DNA of 64,000 nt from Marisa cornuarietis (GCA_004794655.1 SMMW01000019.1:3384001-3448000), one strand, 5' to 3'. Positions 1 through 12,620 are shown, counted from the first letter of the stretch. The notes: generated from the letters alone by a model not told the origin. Made by a program: numbers and translations.

Positions 1-846
1 AAATGAAGAATTTTTCATTAATATTTTTGGGACGTTTATTATTTTTGACAAAATGTAAATCAGATAGGAGTGTTACGAGTGGATGAGCGAAAGATTCATC
101 TGCAAGCTGTCTCAGATACAAATATAACTTGTTTCTTACACAGGTAGGAAGCTGTAAATTTACTCACGCTTCACGTACTCATTCACACACATTACTAAGC
201 AGGTATGTAGCTCACATCACTCACAAAACACTCACCATGCGTGAACACAAATAAAGATTACCACCACCATTCCCTCCGCACACACACACACAGCAGAGGA
301 ATTGAAAGTGATAAGGCTATGATTGATTGGCTAATCAATTTATTCTTGAGTCATTACCTTACAAAAGGTGAGACAACAAGCCAGTGAACAGAAGGACGAG
401 AGAGAGGAAAATAAATATGAAATACATACACACAGCTTGAATGGCATGTAGCTGGATAAACCGGTAAAGCGTCCTTTCCACTCGCAAGAATAAAGCTCAG
501 TAACAAGGGTAGAGCTATGTATAGGAACACTTTCTGGCCTTGTAATCAGCCTAATAATTCGTGCTTTTCCGTGTTCAAGCCGGGGTTCTCTTCCTTCCTT
601 TTGTGAAAAAGACCATGTGTTTACTTTAGTAAGCTTTATCTTATCCATTTCACAATTTTCCTAATCTGGCTTCAATTTTAAATTTCTCTTTCTCTCTTTT
701 CCTCTCCCTCCACTTTTCTTTGTGTTTAGTTAAACATAAAACTGACTGGATAATTTATTGATTTCTTTTCAAAAAAACAAAAAGGTTGACAAACAGGAGG
801 ACAGCTGTATCCTCTGCCATGAACACACACTTCATGGTGCCAGCTG

Positions 847-847
<1 letters not shown>

Positions 848-900
<53 letters not shown>
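848..900. repeat. (AC)n microsatellite
   Basis: About 26 uninterrupted AC units. Confidence 0.97.
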
Positions 901-901
<1 letters not shown>

Positions 902-1330
902 TTCCTCTGTGACTATCTGCTTCTCTGTCTCTCAGACCTGTTCTGTCGTGTTCAGGTCTCCATTATTAGCCTTCACAACGACCATCGGACTTTTTTCTTT
1001 CTGTACACAATTCTTAAGTTTCACTGATTTAACAGCAACCACATTTAGACATATGCTGTCCACTAATGTCCTGCCATTTCTTCACATGGCTACCCCGAAC
1101 ACACTCAAGAACAAACAAATAAATAATAATAATAATAAAGGTGGCGGTGGAGAACCCTGTATTCCTGTCTGCCCTCGCTAACATTTGTCGAGTCTCAACT
1201 ATAGTCGCGAAGAAAGGTAGGGTAGAGAGCGCAAGGTGTTGAGAGAATGGTGGCAAAAGGAGTTGTAAAATTTTCCCAAACTTGCCACCACCACCACCCC
1301 GCTTCGCCTACCCATACCTTCTCATTCGCT

Positions 1331-1410
1331 GCATGCTTGTAACCGAGTAATGCTGCTGTCAAAGTTTATTGTATGCTTGTAACCGAGTAATACTGCTTTC
1401 AAAGTTTGCT
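1331..1410. repeat. Two-copy 40 bp tandem repeat
   Basis: Two adjacent 40-base units, each with GCTTGTAACCGAGTAAT and CAAAGTTT, differ at a few positions. Confidence 0.8.
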
Positions 1411-2122
1411 TGGACAGCCATCTGCGTCGACCGAAGGATTTTTATTTGGACGTGAAGGGGTGGTGGGGTCATATGCAGCAATCGCTTTGTACCCAGCGCA
1501 CTTAGACCAAGAGACCCCGTGTGCGACGGCACCCGTATCACATGCTGGGGTTGGGGGTAAAAATGTCACGCTAGTATGCTGCTATGTCTTGTGACTGCGG
1601 TGTGAGAGAAGACGATCCACGGTTTGAATTATGTGAAACGTCACTTTGTGTGGAGCAGAGTTCGCCAGGACTAAGTCCTCTCCCTGCAACGACATCAAGA
1701 GGAACACGCTTCTCGACACCTGGATCGACGTGTAGCAAATTGCTCTTGTTCCTGCGATGAAATGTTATACAATTACAACCTCTCTCTTCAACCCCCCCCT
1801 CTCTCTCTTTCTCTCGCTCTCTTTCGCTCCTTCTGTTTCCAGTGATCGCATGCTAGAGACTCCGACGCTATGGGGTTAATAGCACGGAACGGCAAAATCT
1901 TTTGTAGTTTTTGTGTGTGTGTGTTTTTTTGTGTGTGAGGGTTGGGAGGATGTACGTAGGCGCCAAAGGCTGCGGAAGATTTATGAAGACGTGAAGGGGC
2001 GGCTCTGCGATCAGTCCGCGCCGCCATGATGTCGGATTAACACGCGTTGGTCGCTACAGTCATGGGGCATGCACTCATTGACTCGAGACAGTCGCCGCTG
2101 ATCTCATAACAGAGTGCATGAG

Positions 2123-2169
<47 letters not shown>

Positions 2170-2170
2170 T
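2123..2170. repeat. (CTTT)n microsatellite
   Basis: Twelve perfect CTTT units. Confidence 0.97.
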
Positions 2171-2454
2171 GGTGTTTTGCTGATATTGAGAGACACCCTT
2201 AAGTGACTGTATTTTCATTAGTGAACAAAATGTTCTGTAGCTTTTTTTCCTCAACAATCTGGCTCTCTCATTTGCTAAACATTTCTGACCTTGCCTCTGG
2301 AAAAGCTAGCTATCAAGACAATATCAGACGATGTTATCAGACTCTGTAGTTCACCTTAGTTTAATTTGAAAGCATCGCTACAGCTGTAGATGTAGATAAG
2401 TTTACAATCCTCTGCTAACGATATGTTTTCATATAAACCCACAAATTTATTAAT

Positions 2455-2456
<2 letters not shown>

Positions 2457-2538
<82 letters not shown>
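2457..2538. repeat. (TG)n microsatellite
   Basis: Forty-one perfect TG units. Confidence 0.97.
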
Positions 2539-2539
<1 letters not shown>

Positions 2540-3249
2540 TGCTTGCCTTCTACAAAATGTTCTCGCCTCCATTAATTTACAAATGAGCTTGGGTGTTCTT
2601 TTGTTCAGTTGGTTATAAGCAGACATCTTGTTCTGACAGATACATTTTTTTCACGACTATTGTGCAGTGAACTGCATACCCTACCCAACCCCAAAATTCA
2701 CATACCCCCATCACATATCCGCATGCTTGTAATTCATTTGTGTCGGAGGGAACTTCCGCTGATTTACAATTAATAACCAGGCTGAACTGTCTGCAATCGA
2801 CTACCTGCACCGAACAATGGCGATCGGACTTTGCGAGCCCACCCGAGCGGACACAGCTGCTTATGATCGTCCCTTCCGATGTCCAGCTGTGACACCATTA
2901 GTGCATTGTACAACATAAATACTCCCAGAGAAGGCTTCCGCAGACCGCCATTGCTTCGACTGGTCGACCTTTTATATGGTTGTTTGATGTGTGTTCGAGG
3001 AGGAGGTGGCACTGAAACAGTGATTTTTTTTTATTTCAAGAGATGAAGCGAGTGGAAGAACGACAGCTAGAGTCAACAAATGCAGTGCGAGGTGTGGTTG
3101 ATTTGTGCTTTGCGAAAGACACAAAAAAGTTGCGTGTGAAACAGATGGTATTTGCACACACCCAACGGCCGGACGCGCGTGCATGGATCATCCCGCACGG
3201 CAGCTGGCCGGTCACAAAAAAAGGTCATCAGTGCTGAGGGAAGGGGTGG

Positions 3250-3430
3250 AGGTGGGTTCAGTGGCTAAAAGCTGCCTTTCACAATGAGAATTGTGTGTCG
3301 TGGGTTCGTATCTCGGTTCCGAACACATGCCTCTCTCTGGATGTGACATCTGATCTTTAATGGTTTTCTTGGGATACTCCGTTTTCCTCCTCCTCCTCTC
3401 TCTCTGTGTTGTTGTTGTTGTTGTTGTTTG
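3250..3430 (+). mobile_element. tRNA-derived SINE with (GTT)n tail
   Basis: An A-box-like TGGCTAAAAGC (3262-3272) and a B-box-like GGTTCGTATCT (3303-3313) lie 41 bases apart, as in a tRNA-derived RNA polymerase III promoter. A body follows that includes GGGATACTCCGTTTTCCTCC, and then a GTT repeat (3409-3428) that would serve as the 3' simple-repeat tail. Confidence 0.55.
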
Positions 3431-3569
3431 CTTGTGTGTTTATGGAAACAGAAATATGTAACCTCGTGCGCATGTCTGTGCATGAAGAGTGCTTTGAGCT
3501 GGTTTTGGGGGAAAGGCGGTATATATAGCAATATATTATTTTGCTTTCACTTGTACAGCTCCTTACAAC

Positions 3570-4190
3570 AGCCGTTCCATCCGTTACAGATGCACAATTC
3601 ATTTACTGACACATACATGACATGACAGACATTACATCCAGTATCAGACTGTTACTACATACAGTTACATACATCACACACATTACAGATTTTCAGGCTG
3701 TCAGAAAGACGCATCAGCAATTGTCGTTAAAACGTACTGTTACATACATTACAGACGCTTACCCAGTTATAGACGTTACAGATGTACCGTCACACACATT
3801 GCACAGGTACAGTTACAGTCAGTTACAGACGTACACTTACAGACATTACACACTTGCAGTTGCAGACGTGACGACTCACATATGTACAGTCAGTAATAAT
3901 AAAGGTTTAGTGTCAGATGTGGCAGTAATAGACGTTACAGACTGTTACATGTGTATTGTCAGGTATAGTATACCGTACAGTGAGTTACAATCCTTCACAG
4001 ACGCTACAGATACACGGTCATTTAAAGATGAACAGTAAGTGACAGACGTACAGCTGTAACGTCACAAACATTTACAGACGCTACAGGTGTACAGTCAGTT
4101 ATGTCACTGACGTAGACGTACGTGACACACAGTTACACATATTACAGAAGTATACACCCAGACATTACAGATGTACAGTCAGTTATTGCC
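3570..4190. repeat. Degenerate minisatellite, ACAGACGTTACAG type
   Basis: About 620 bases consist of irregular copies of TTACAGACGTACAGTCAGTT-like units. The 138-codon open frame through it (3622-4038) is a product of the repeat and shows no domain. Confidence 0.75.
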
Positions 4191-5836
4191 AAAATAAAGA
4201 CCGATTTAAGCCGATCAGAGCCCTTTTCTAGTCTCCTTTACACAAAACCAGTCTTTAGTGCGTTGACTTTCTTCTAAAGAAGTAAAATAGAAAACAACTC
4301 AGTGGGCTGGATTTTAAAAGTCGCAATTGATGAACGAAGTCAATCAGCCTCGCTGTCTGATTGGTGGAGGAATACAGCAAGGTAAAAGGTAAAGGTCGTC
4401 CCTTAACCCTTTCAATACAGCAAGATATAAAGATAACTCAGCCTTTATTCTCCCAGAGCTTTTAAAAAGATGTCTTCGTAGGAATATCGTTACAGTCTTT
4501 ATTATCTTCTTCGTCAAATGTTTGCTGCATGTCATTGTATGATTTAATACTAACAGCTGTTCTCACCTGGGCACAGTGCCGAAGCTTCAAACCTGCGAAG
4601 TTCCCCAAATTATTAGACCTGGCAAAACAAACTGACGAACAAGTTTCTACCTAGTATGTTGACCAAAGTTCCAATGTCATCATACACAGCTTCGACAAAC
4701 TTGGTCATATGTTCCACAATATTAATTTGTCCTATTAGGAACGACCTAGAAAGTGTCATCCTTGTCGACAATTTCACAAATCGTCAAAATATTGGGTACT
4801 GTTATTTGATAGTCAGGAACTTGTCTGAGGCAAAAATTAGTTTAGACAATGAATTAATTTTAAAAAACCCTAATATTGCATTAACGGTCTCCGAAACAGT
4901 ATTTCTGTAGCTGCTTACAAACGTCTGGTGGTACTACCTATACTTCCTTTACAGTACAGTGCTCTTCTTGTATTCTGACAAGCTGTTGTGTTGTTGTCAC
5001 GAAGCCAAACATTTGTCATCAGAATTGTCCCCTAAAATATCTTTACTAACTTTAAAAGGCCCGTTGCAGCATGTCAAGGAAATTAAGTGCCCTTGGACAT
5101 AAATTTTTTTAGAGCTTCTGAGATCTGTCCATTTATTGTGATAACATCTCAGTTTGTCTGTGTCTGTGATTAACGCTTTAGATGAAATATTTTTGCTATC
5201 GCTAGAAAAATATCCTGTCAAAAATCTGTTCAGTCCATCTAGAAAGTAATAGCTTTTGTCACGCAGGTTTTTTTTTTTAATTCTGTCTCTTCTTGCAAGT
5301 AAATTCTGTTTGAGATTTACTGCAGATCCTTGTCTGCTGACAGAGGTCGCTACAGCATGGACACACCCTTCGCTTGCAATCATGTCCGGATCATAAAATT
5401 CTGATTTACAATTAATTAAACAACGCGCCACGCGTTTCCTCCAGGTTGCTGGAGGAGGGTGGGGTTGGGACAGAGGCTGCGAGTTGCTACAGGTGTGCGG
5501 CAAGGTGAACGGCGTAATATGTGTCCACGTCACCTCGCCAGGGGATGTTGCCAGAAGCATTAATAAAGTGGTCGCGGCTGATTGGTGAGGTGAAGAACGA
5601 GGTGTGGAGTTACTTCCCTTGTATTAACAGCCTCATTGTCTGGGACTGGTTGCTGGCCTTGACGTCTACACCACATGTTGCATGGAAAGCTTTGGCAATT
5701 CGTTAAAGGAATGAACTACACTGTTGATTCAGTTGACAAATCAGAGGTGTGATTTCAAGACTTGTTTCCCATTTCTCTCTCTCTCTCTCTCTTTATCTGA
5801 TTATTTGAATTTTCTACTCACCCGAGGGACATAGCT

Positions 5837-5868
5837 CGGTCGGTCGGTCGGTCGGTCGGTCGGTCGGT
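5837..5868. repeat. (CGGT)n microsatellite
   Basis: Eight perfect CGGT units. A CpG-containing tetranucleotide repeat is unusual beside the CA repeats. Confidence 0.95.
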
Positions 5869-5908
5869 CTCGAATGCCTGGATTATTCTTTCCGTGTCGG
5901 CAAGCAAA

Positions 5909-5932
5909 CACGCGCGCACACACACACACACG

Positions 5933-5980
<48 letters not shown>
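5909..5980. repeat. (CA)n microsatellite with CG interruptions
   Basis: A CA run that starts with CGCGCG and CGCACG interruptions and becomes pure toward 5980. Confidence 0.95.
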
Positions 5981-5986
<6 letters not shown>

Positions 5987-6477
5987 CACACACAAATACA
6001 CGCGGGAGCATATGCATATATTCACACGTTCATACAGACGTATATACAAACATTAACAAATATCACATACATTCAAATGCACAAAGACAGAGAAAATCAC
6101 AAACAGTTATGCACAGACTCTATTCACATTGAATGTCTTGCACCAGTACACAGCAAAACACCAAACACGCATTGTGTATGACATTTTTTTTTAATAATAT
6201 CGATACTGAATCAACGAGTGAAATAGCTGAACCTTCTGAAAAGATGGAGCGTCGACAGGTTAAAGAAATGAGATTGTGTCTGAGAGTTTTTTTGTAGACA
6301 TGATATTCCTGATGCAATGATTAAGGTCGAATTTCAAGAAGCAGAAATTGTGCTCGGTTTTGTGCGGCAGGATATCGAGTGTAGTTCGTGCTAACGTACA
6401 AGCCGTACTTTTAACGTGAAAGTCTACGTGATCTTAAAAGTGTGTGAGAGAGAGAAAGACAGTGAGAGAGAAAATAT

Positions 6478-6495
6478 ATGTGTGTGCGTGCGTGT

Positions 6496-6538
<43 letters not shown>
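6478..6538. repeat. (TG)n microsatellite
   Basis: A TG run with early CG and TTTG interruptions, next to GA-rich sequence. Confidence 0.95.
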
Positions 6539-6540
<2 letters not shown>

Positions 6541-7303
6541 TGAGTGATTTTTTTCGTTCTTTTCTTTTAGAGCGTGAGAAAAAGGACAGAGAAATGAATA
6601 GAATGAGCAGAGTGCGCGATGAAGAAGTAAAGTCTTGAAGATTGAGAAATAACAGAAAAATAAAAATAAACAGGACATCAATACTCAATACCATTTTCTC
6701 AAGAACAATAAAATTCTTTCGTCGGTCAATAAATGTATATATATATATATAGTGTATATACATATACAAGTAGTCTGTCAACCATAAATAACAATCGCTC
6801 CTACTGCATAAGTTACGTCAGTAATATAAATACACGAAACAAACATCGCGATGTCAAGATGCTGACATGGAAGTAACAAGAACAATACACGAGGACAAAT
6901 TTCTGTTGGTGAGAAGCAAGGATAGTCTGCAGATTGCGATCACTGTGATTAACAGCACAATCAGTAACAGTAAAAATAATTAAAAGAGTGTTCTCGAGTT
7001 AGGATTATAATGTACTCTAACGTTTAAGCTTACATTTACGACGAAAGGGGTGGGAATTTCAGCAAAAACCTCATAAAAGCTTGCCCGATCAGATATTTTT
7101 ATATTTAAAGCTAGCGACAGGTTTATTTTCTCCTAGGTGTGGAGAATGGGTAGCGATTGATAAAGTTTGAAAATCTTTAATATTAATGACATTATTTGCT
7201 AATCTAAACGTTAATTGTGGCGACCTCTCTTCATTAGCCATACTTACGTCCTTTATCCAGGGGCAGGTAAATCTTCCTTACCACATAAACTCTCTCTCTC
7301 ATT

Positions 7304-7306
<3 letters not shown>

Positions 7307-7355
<49 letters not shown>
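7307..7355. repeat. (AC)n microsatellite
   Basis: About 24 AC units after a short CT run. Confidence 0.97.
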
Positions 7356-7359
<4 letters not shown>

Positions 7360-8224
7360 TCGCTCTCGTACCAATAGCTATTCTCGTGTTGTTCTGCGAG
7401 ATGAAATGTCAGACACAAGACACACAACACAGCTAAAGGCACATAGCTGCAGCATAAAACAGGTTGCCACAAAAGCACCAGCCGTTTTTCTTTGCGATTA
7501 TAACATAAAGAACTTGGAGAAAAACTAGCTGGGAGCCGAGACAAACCTTCTCTCTACTCATTTTCAGATGGTGGACGAACTATGATTTGATCTCATTTGT
7601 ACCAGACATGTTCTATTATTATTGTCATCGCGATATCAACCCTGATAATATTCCTCACACGCGCTACAAAGCTGATTCCCGTGCTGAAATGTGAGAAGGA
7701 GGGGATGCTTCCAGACCTGTGTGTGGAACGCTCAACCAATAAGTTGCGGGTGTAACATGAATCCATGTTCAGGTAAACAGAACCCCAGACATCTGTTGGT
7801 GTTTTGTTTATTTTCTGGGTTGTTGTTCGCTATATTGAACTCCTGTCACTACGCCCTCTTAGCTGGAGAAGGAATGGGGGAGTGCGAGAACCCTTATCTG
7901 GTAATTTATGGCAAGAGTCACAGTTAGATGACAAAGAGACACGCTATGTGCACAGAAATCGATGACGACACAGAATACATCTGTGTGTGTGTGTATGTGT
8001 GCGTGCGTGAGTGGGCGCATTTTGAGTAAGTGCAACTCTCTCATTGAGATGATGGTATAATTGCAGTACCTGGGCAAGGTTAATTTTAACTTGAAAGCAA
8101 CTTAAAAGGGCATTTTCTTGAGAAAAGCCATTTCAGTATAATTGGACTAATACGTCCGGGGATCACCCTCCCCCACCCCAACACACACACACACTACCTC
8201 TACCCGACTATCCCCACGCCATTA

Positions 8225-8242
8225 TTTATTCTCTTTTTTATT
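8225..8242 (-). promoter_or_regulatory. Candidate polyadenylation signals for the DMRTA gene
   Basis: Read on the minus strand, two AATAAA hexamers lie at 8237-8242 and 8225-8230, about 1.2 kb past the stop codon. Some 40 bases further down the minus strand is a GT-rich stretch (complement of 8180-8198), as expected of a downstream cleavage element. I found no other minus-strand AATAAA between here and the stop codon by eye. The 3' end is inferred, not proven. Confidence 0.4.
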
Positions 8243-9442
8243 TTTTATGGCAGGTTATGGCGGCGGGAGTGAATGGTGGCCATCATGTGCATCGAACAGA
8301 AGCGAAGTTTCTTTAACCCCCGACAAAGAAATACCTGCTGTTTCTGTGTCTGTACTTCTGTTTACCTTTTCACATTTCCATTTCGCTATTTCAGGGTTGA
8401 TCAGCTTTCAGCAGTCATTTAGTGCGAAGTCATCAACCATCCCCCAAAAAGAAAACAAAACAAGAAAAGCAAGATGGAGGGAAAATAAAAATCTCCAAGA
8501 CCAAATCACAAGCATAAATATCATGAAGAGGAAAAACTGTTTGCCGAAAGAAATTCCTTCCGCGTGTGGGCTGCACAAGTGTCACGTGACTGCGTGGTTC
8601 GTTTTGCGTCTGCGTGATTCTCGTCCTCGACTGGTCTTAAGAAGCCATAAATGTAGCATCTCCACTAAAAGCCGTGTTCACAGGAGACAGTATCAAAAAG
8701 TAACACAGAAACCACAATGTATGATTAAAAAAAAAAGAAATGACTACAAAACAAAAATGATTGGATATTTAGTCATTCATTTGACATCTTGAAGTCGGCA
8801 TCATCGGCATCCTTATTATCATCATCATTAACAGCAGTAGCAGCAGCAAAAACAGCAGTAGTACTGTCGCTGAGTCTTTTGTCTGATGAATGCAAAATCG
8901 CTTTGCTTTTTCTCTGATTGCAGGTAGATACCATAATGACCTCCCTTTACATTGACTAAGTCTCTTGAGGTCACAGGTCTCACTGCTTACCTTCATGTCC
9001 TTCTCTGTCCCCCTCTTTCGCAGTACAAGAGCAGTATTATAGTTCTCAAAGTTCCAAAGAACCTTTCAATGAAATGTCCGGGAGCAGGTACAATAAAAAG
9101 CGTGAACTCTTTTCTCCAGTTTGCATGTCTCTTCGGTTAAGGTTAAAGTGTTTCACACACGAAATGTACTTTAACTAAAGTCTTTGTGTAGGTTATGATA
9201 CCTGGGGTCGAATACATGACTTAAGTATAAAATCTGACATTTACAGACAGCTCACGCAGTTCGAAAATGTTCACAAATAAAGGAAAAGAATGAAATCACG
9301 ACAACTTCTCTGTCTCGTGACTGTAAACTTTTCAGGACTCTACAAGCCCCAGCTTTCCTCAAACTCCTTGGTTTTGATCGTCTTGGTTTCTAAATCAAAG
9401 ACCGTACGGCGCTATGTCGTGTCGGTGGGCATCGTTCGAAGC

Positions 9443-10635
9443 TCACTCCCCGATACACCCCGTGGTCTTGTCGCGTGGCGACACGTGATGCCCGAAGGGT
9501 TTCCCCGTGCAACACGAACACATAGCTGCGTAGTGGAACGCCTTGTTAGCGGCGGCAGCAGCATTAGGCAGACCCCCGTACCCGGGGTAGCCGCTCCCGA
9601 GGGTGGTCAAGCCCGGCAGCAGGTGCGGGAAAGGCATGAGGGCCATGCTGCGGCCGGATGCAGCCGCTGCGGCCGCCGCTGCCGCGCCGTAGGTGTAGCG
9701 GATTGAGTTGAGGTGGGCCGTGGGAGGGACCGTGATGGGGGAGAAGGCAGACTTGATTGCATGGGTTGCCGACCCCAGAGGAGCGGTCAGGTAGGTCTGG
9801 CCGAAGAGACTAGCCGGGGAGGCTAGCGACGAGGGAACAGGCGGGTGACTTCCGGCGAGTCCTCCTGCACACGGTCCTCCGCTGGCTGCGCTGGCAGCAC
9901 TTCCGGTGACGACTGCTCCTCCTCCACCTGCCACGAGGCTGCCTCCTAGCCCTGCAATGCCCCCGAAAGCACCCAGAGCTCCTACTCCGGCGGCCAAGAG
10001 AGGGGCACTTCTCTGATCGCCGTAGAGACTGAGCACCTGTTCAAGAGCTTGAGTAATGTCGTTGTTGCAGGAGTCTAGGATCTGCTGCAGCATGCTGCGT
10101 TTGTAGGGGAACAAGCTGCACAGCAAGTCAATCGGGGGCCGTCGGTCATGTGCGATGGGGACCGCTGACCTGGAGAGTGGGCTGATCCCCCCTCCTCCTT
10201 CACTTCTCAGTCTTTGCAAAGTGTCTTCCTGGTTGAGGACGTCCCCATTCGACCCCCGCAGGACGCGCTGCATGCTGGGAATACCGGGATGGCCTGGAGG
10301 CGGCGGGGGCGACGTCTTGGGTGACTCTGAAGCTCTCCCGGAGCTGCCGCAAGGTGAAGGCGTGGAACGCCGAGACTCCTGCCTCGCGAAGCTTGCCGAG
10401 ATGCCGTGCTTCTCGCTGTACTCGCTGTCTTGGCTTGCTCGATCATTGTCCGGACCCTGGGAGTTGCTCGAATGGAGACTTGCCAGACCACTGTTGCTAT
10501 AGGCCGGGCGGACGATGCTGTGAGGCTGGTGCTGGTGCTGGTGGTGGAGGTGATGGTGAGGTGGAGACGAGCATATGCTGCCTGCGGAGTCGTCGCCGTC
10601 ATCCTCGTCGCGCTCTAGTCGTGGTCGCTTCGCTG
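9443..10635 (-). CDS. dmrta2: DMRTA-class transcription factor, coding exon 2 (DMA domain and C-terminus)
   Basis: This is the last coding exon and completes the 626-residue protein. The acceptor reads TTATTCTGTTCCTACAG|CAG, with a good polypyrimidine tract. Its two leading bases complete the phase-1 codon from exon 1. The exon opens with a basic, NLS-like KRPR stretch (about 232-236), an acidic patch and a His/Gln-rich run. The DMA domain lies at about residues 395-432 (PPIDLLCSLFP, then CNNDITQALEQVLS). This UBA-like domain occurs with the DM domain in DMRTA, DMRT3 and dmrt93B/99B proteins, so it supports the pairing of the two exons. Further on are Gly/Ala-rich segments, a polyalanine run near 547-555 and a tail containing FHYAAMCSCCTGKPF. 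The exon is clearly more GC-rich than its surroundings. The two-coding-exon structure agrees with vertebrate DMRTA genes, but a small extra exon in the long intron cannot be excluded. Confidence 0.9.
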
Positions 10636-10824
10636 CTGTAGGAACAGAATAAAGGCAGACGTCAACTACAGTATAGTCCTGCATTGGAAACACAAAAATG
10701 GTAGAGATTCGCTACAGAATTTTCCTACTTCAGGAGTTTCGGATGGTTCTGGTGAAGGAAAAATAAACCGCTACAGTTATTGTGTGGATAAGAAAGACAC
10801 GAGTACTGTCCTGCTCAGCAGCAA

Positions 10825-10932
10825 CAGACCTTAATTAAGCCTTTAGAACTACACGAACAGTCTCACAACAATAATTGTACAGACCTTAAGCCATTAGAAC
10901 TACATGAACAGTTTCACATGGGTAATTGTACA
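10825..10932. repeat. Two-copy 55 bp tandem repeat just inside the intron
   Basis: Both units start CAGACCTTAA and contain TTAGAACTACA(C/T)GAACAGT and AATTGTA. They lie about 190 bases upstream of exon 2 on the minus strand. Confidence 0.8.
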
Positions 10933-11582
10933 GCAGCTTTCAATATCGGTTGAAGAATGCCTCCCTTTGAAACCATTTGTAAGAAATTACTGTAGCATCT
11001 GCTTTGAATGTCTGATTTTCTGCCATGGAACGTTCTTTCCGCTCTTTAAATACGATTTCTAGGAGACCTCTTCGGGAACATCATCTTTTCATGCGTTTAA
11101 AACAGTTTACATGAGAATAATATTTTTTAAAGATCTGTCTTTACGAGATTTTACTAAATAATTTTGAATTTCAGGATTTTTTTTAATTCATACGTTTGAT
11201 TTATCTTGCAACCTTATATTTGACCTTATCTGCTTCCTTCGTGCAAGTTTGAAGTGTAGACGCTTGTACAAGTCTAAGTTGCGGTCTGCTTAGTCGTTAT
11301 CACACTTAACCTTCCCAAAATTTGTTGACTTGTTAGTTCGGGCTACTCAAATAATTAACGCTAAATGTGACCAGTAAAAAAAACAAGATGAAAGCAGCAC
11401 AATTAAGCAAAAATTTGATATGGTCAAGCAAGCGTCCGAGACAGGGCTCCCTGTACGTGCACGTGACGATAACACGTGACTATAACAAATGACGTGGGAT
11501 GAGGCTAACACGATATGTTGACCAGTGGCGGTTTCACGACATGGACCATTAAGCCGATTAGCCAATGAACGCGCACGCGCAC

Positions 11583-11591
11583 GTGTGTGTG

Positions 11592-11651
<60 letters not shown>

Positions 11652-11658
11652 TGCGTGC
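11583..11658. repeat. (GT)n-(GCGT)n compound microsatellite
   Basis: A GT run passes into seven or so GCGT units. It lies in the DMRTA intron, about 0.95 kb from exon 2. Confidence 0.95.
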
Positions 11659-12039
11659 TTGTGCACGCAGATCTTCCTGGCTCAGCTCCGTTGCCGCGTG
11701 CGTCATTTCCTGCACCTCATATCACGCACAACGCTCCTCAAATATGGCGGTCGTGTTAAATACCTTGTATCGCTCGTCGTTCGTGATTCCATTAAGGTTG
11801 GGCTATCTCGCGCTGACATTTGCTGTATTTGTCTGTTTCTGCGTTTGATGTTTGATTGCGTCTTCCAGCGCCCTGCCCCCTCCTCCCGCCTTCTCTCCCA
11901 TCTCAACCCCTCCTTCTCCCTCTCCATTCCAGATCTGCTGCTAATTCTTTTCCACTCCTCCCTCATTCTTCTTCCTCTTTCACCAACCTGCCCCCTCTCT
12001 GACCGCAACACACACACACACACATCTCCCTTCTCACCG

Positions 12040-12620
12040 ATGATATCGCAAAGATATCGTTTTTCTTCGCGTTTGTCCTGTCTGTGGACGGATTGCGCCA
12101 GCTTCCTCCGTGGCCATCTTTCCCAGCCATAAAGGAGGAATTGGGATTGCAGGAGGAGTGGTGGGCCTGTGTCCGCTTCCTCCGTATCGCTGACAATGTC
12201 AATGTATAACATAATTTCCAGGAGCGCGTGCGGGCGCCCGCTCGCGCTAAAAACTGCGTCTGTGTCGCGTGTCTGGCGCGGTCCCCACCAAATCAATTGA
12301 GTCAACAGCTCGCGCGCAAACTCCCAGCTCGCCCCGCGCCACCGCAAGCACGCCTGCGAGTTATCGGACCTGTAATTCCTCGAAAGATTGGAGCGATCCT
12401 GTTCGAAGATAAGCAGTGCTAGTCCCCCTCCCCCTACTCTACCTTTCCCCTCTCTGTCCGCAACCCCCGACCCACCCATCCCCTCGCGCGTGGATTCTGT
12501 GACCAACTGTGCGATGTTTGCCAACTTGGCGCTGCAGTCGATGCGAAGCGACCGCAGAAACACAATAAAACGTGGCCAATGGAGCAGGAGGATGAGGGCG
12601 CTTCGCTGTTTGGGCATCAC
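12040..12620. other. CpG-rich, non-repetitive block in the DMRTA intron
   Basis: This block, about 1.4 kb from exon 2, is GC- and CpG-rich (for example GCGCGTGCGGGCGCCCGCTCGC near 12222), unlike the AT-rich intron around it, and contains no simple repeat apart from its edges. It includes homeodomain-like (CACAATAAAACG) and CCAAT-like motifs. The 321-codon minus-strand open frame across it (12668-11703) has no recognisable domain. It is a candidate intronic enhancer or alternative promoter. Confidence 0.3.

Larger units (their letters stand above)
1..8224. other. Intergenic DNA downstream of the DMRTA gene
   Basis: Apart from the listed repeats and the SINE near 3.3 kb, I see no gene. Open frames, including one of 187 codons on the minus strand (5560-4997), show no domain and no convincing splice structure. 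Confidence 0.6.

Noticed and set aside
4997..5560. 187-codon minus-strand open frame
   Set aside because: No recognisable domain or composition of a known family; it includes a lysine run from a poly(T) tract and has no supporting splice or promoter signals.
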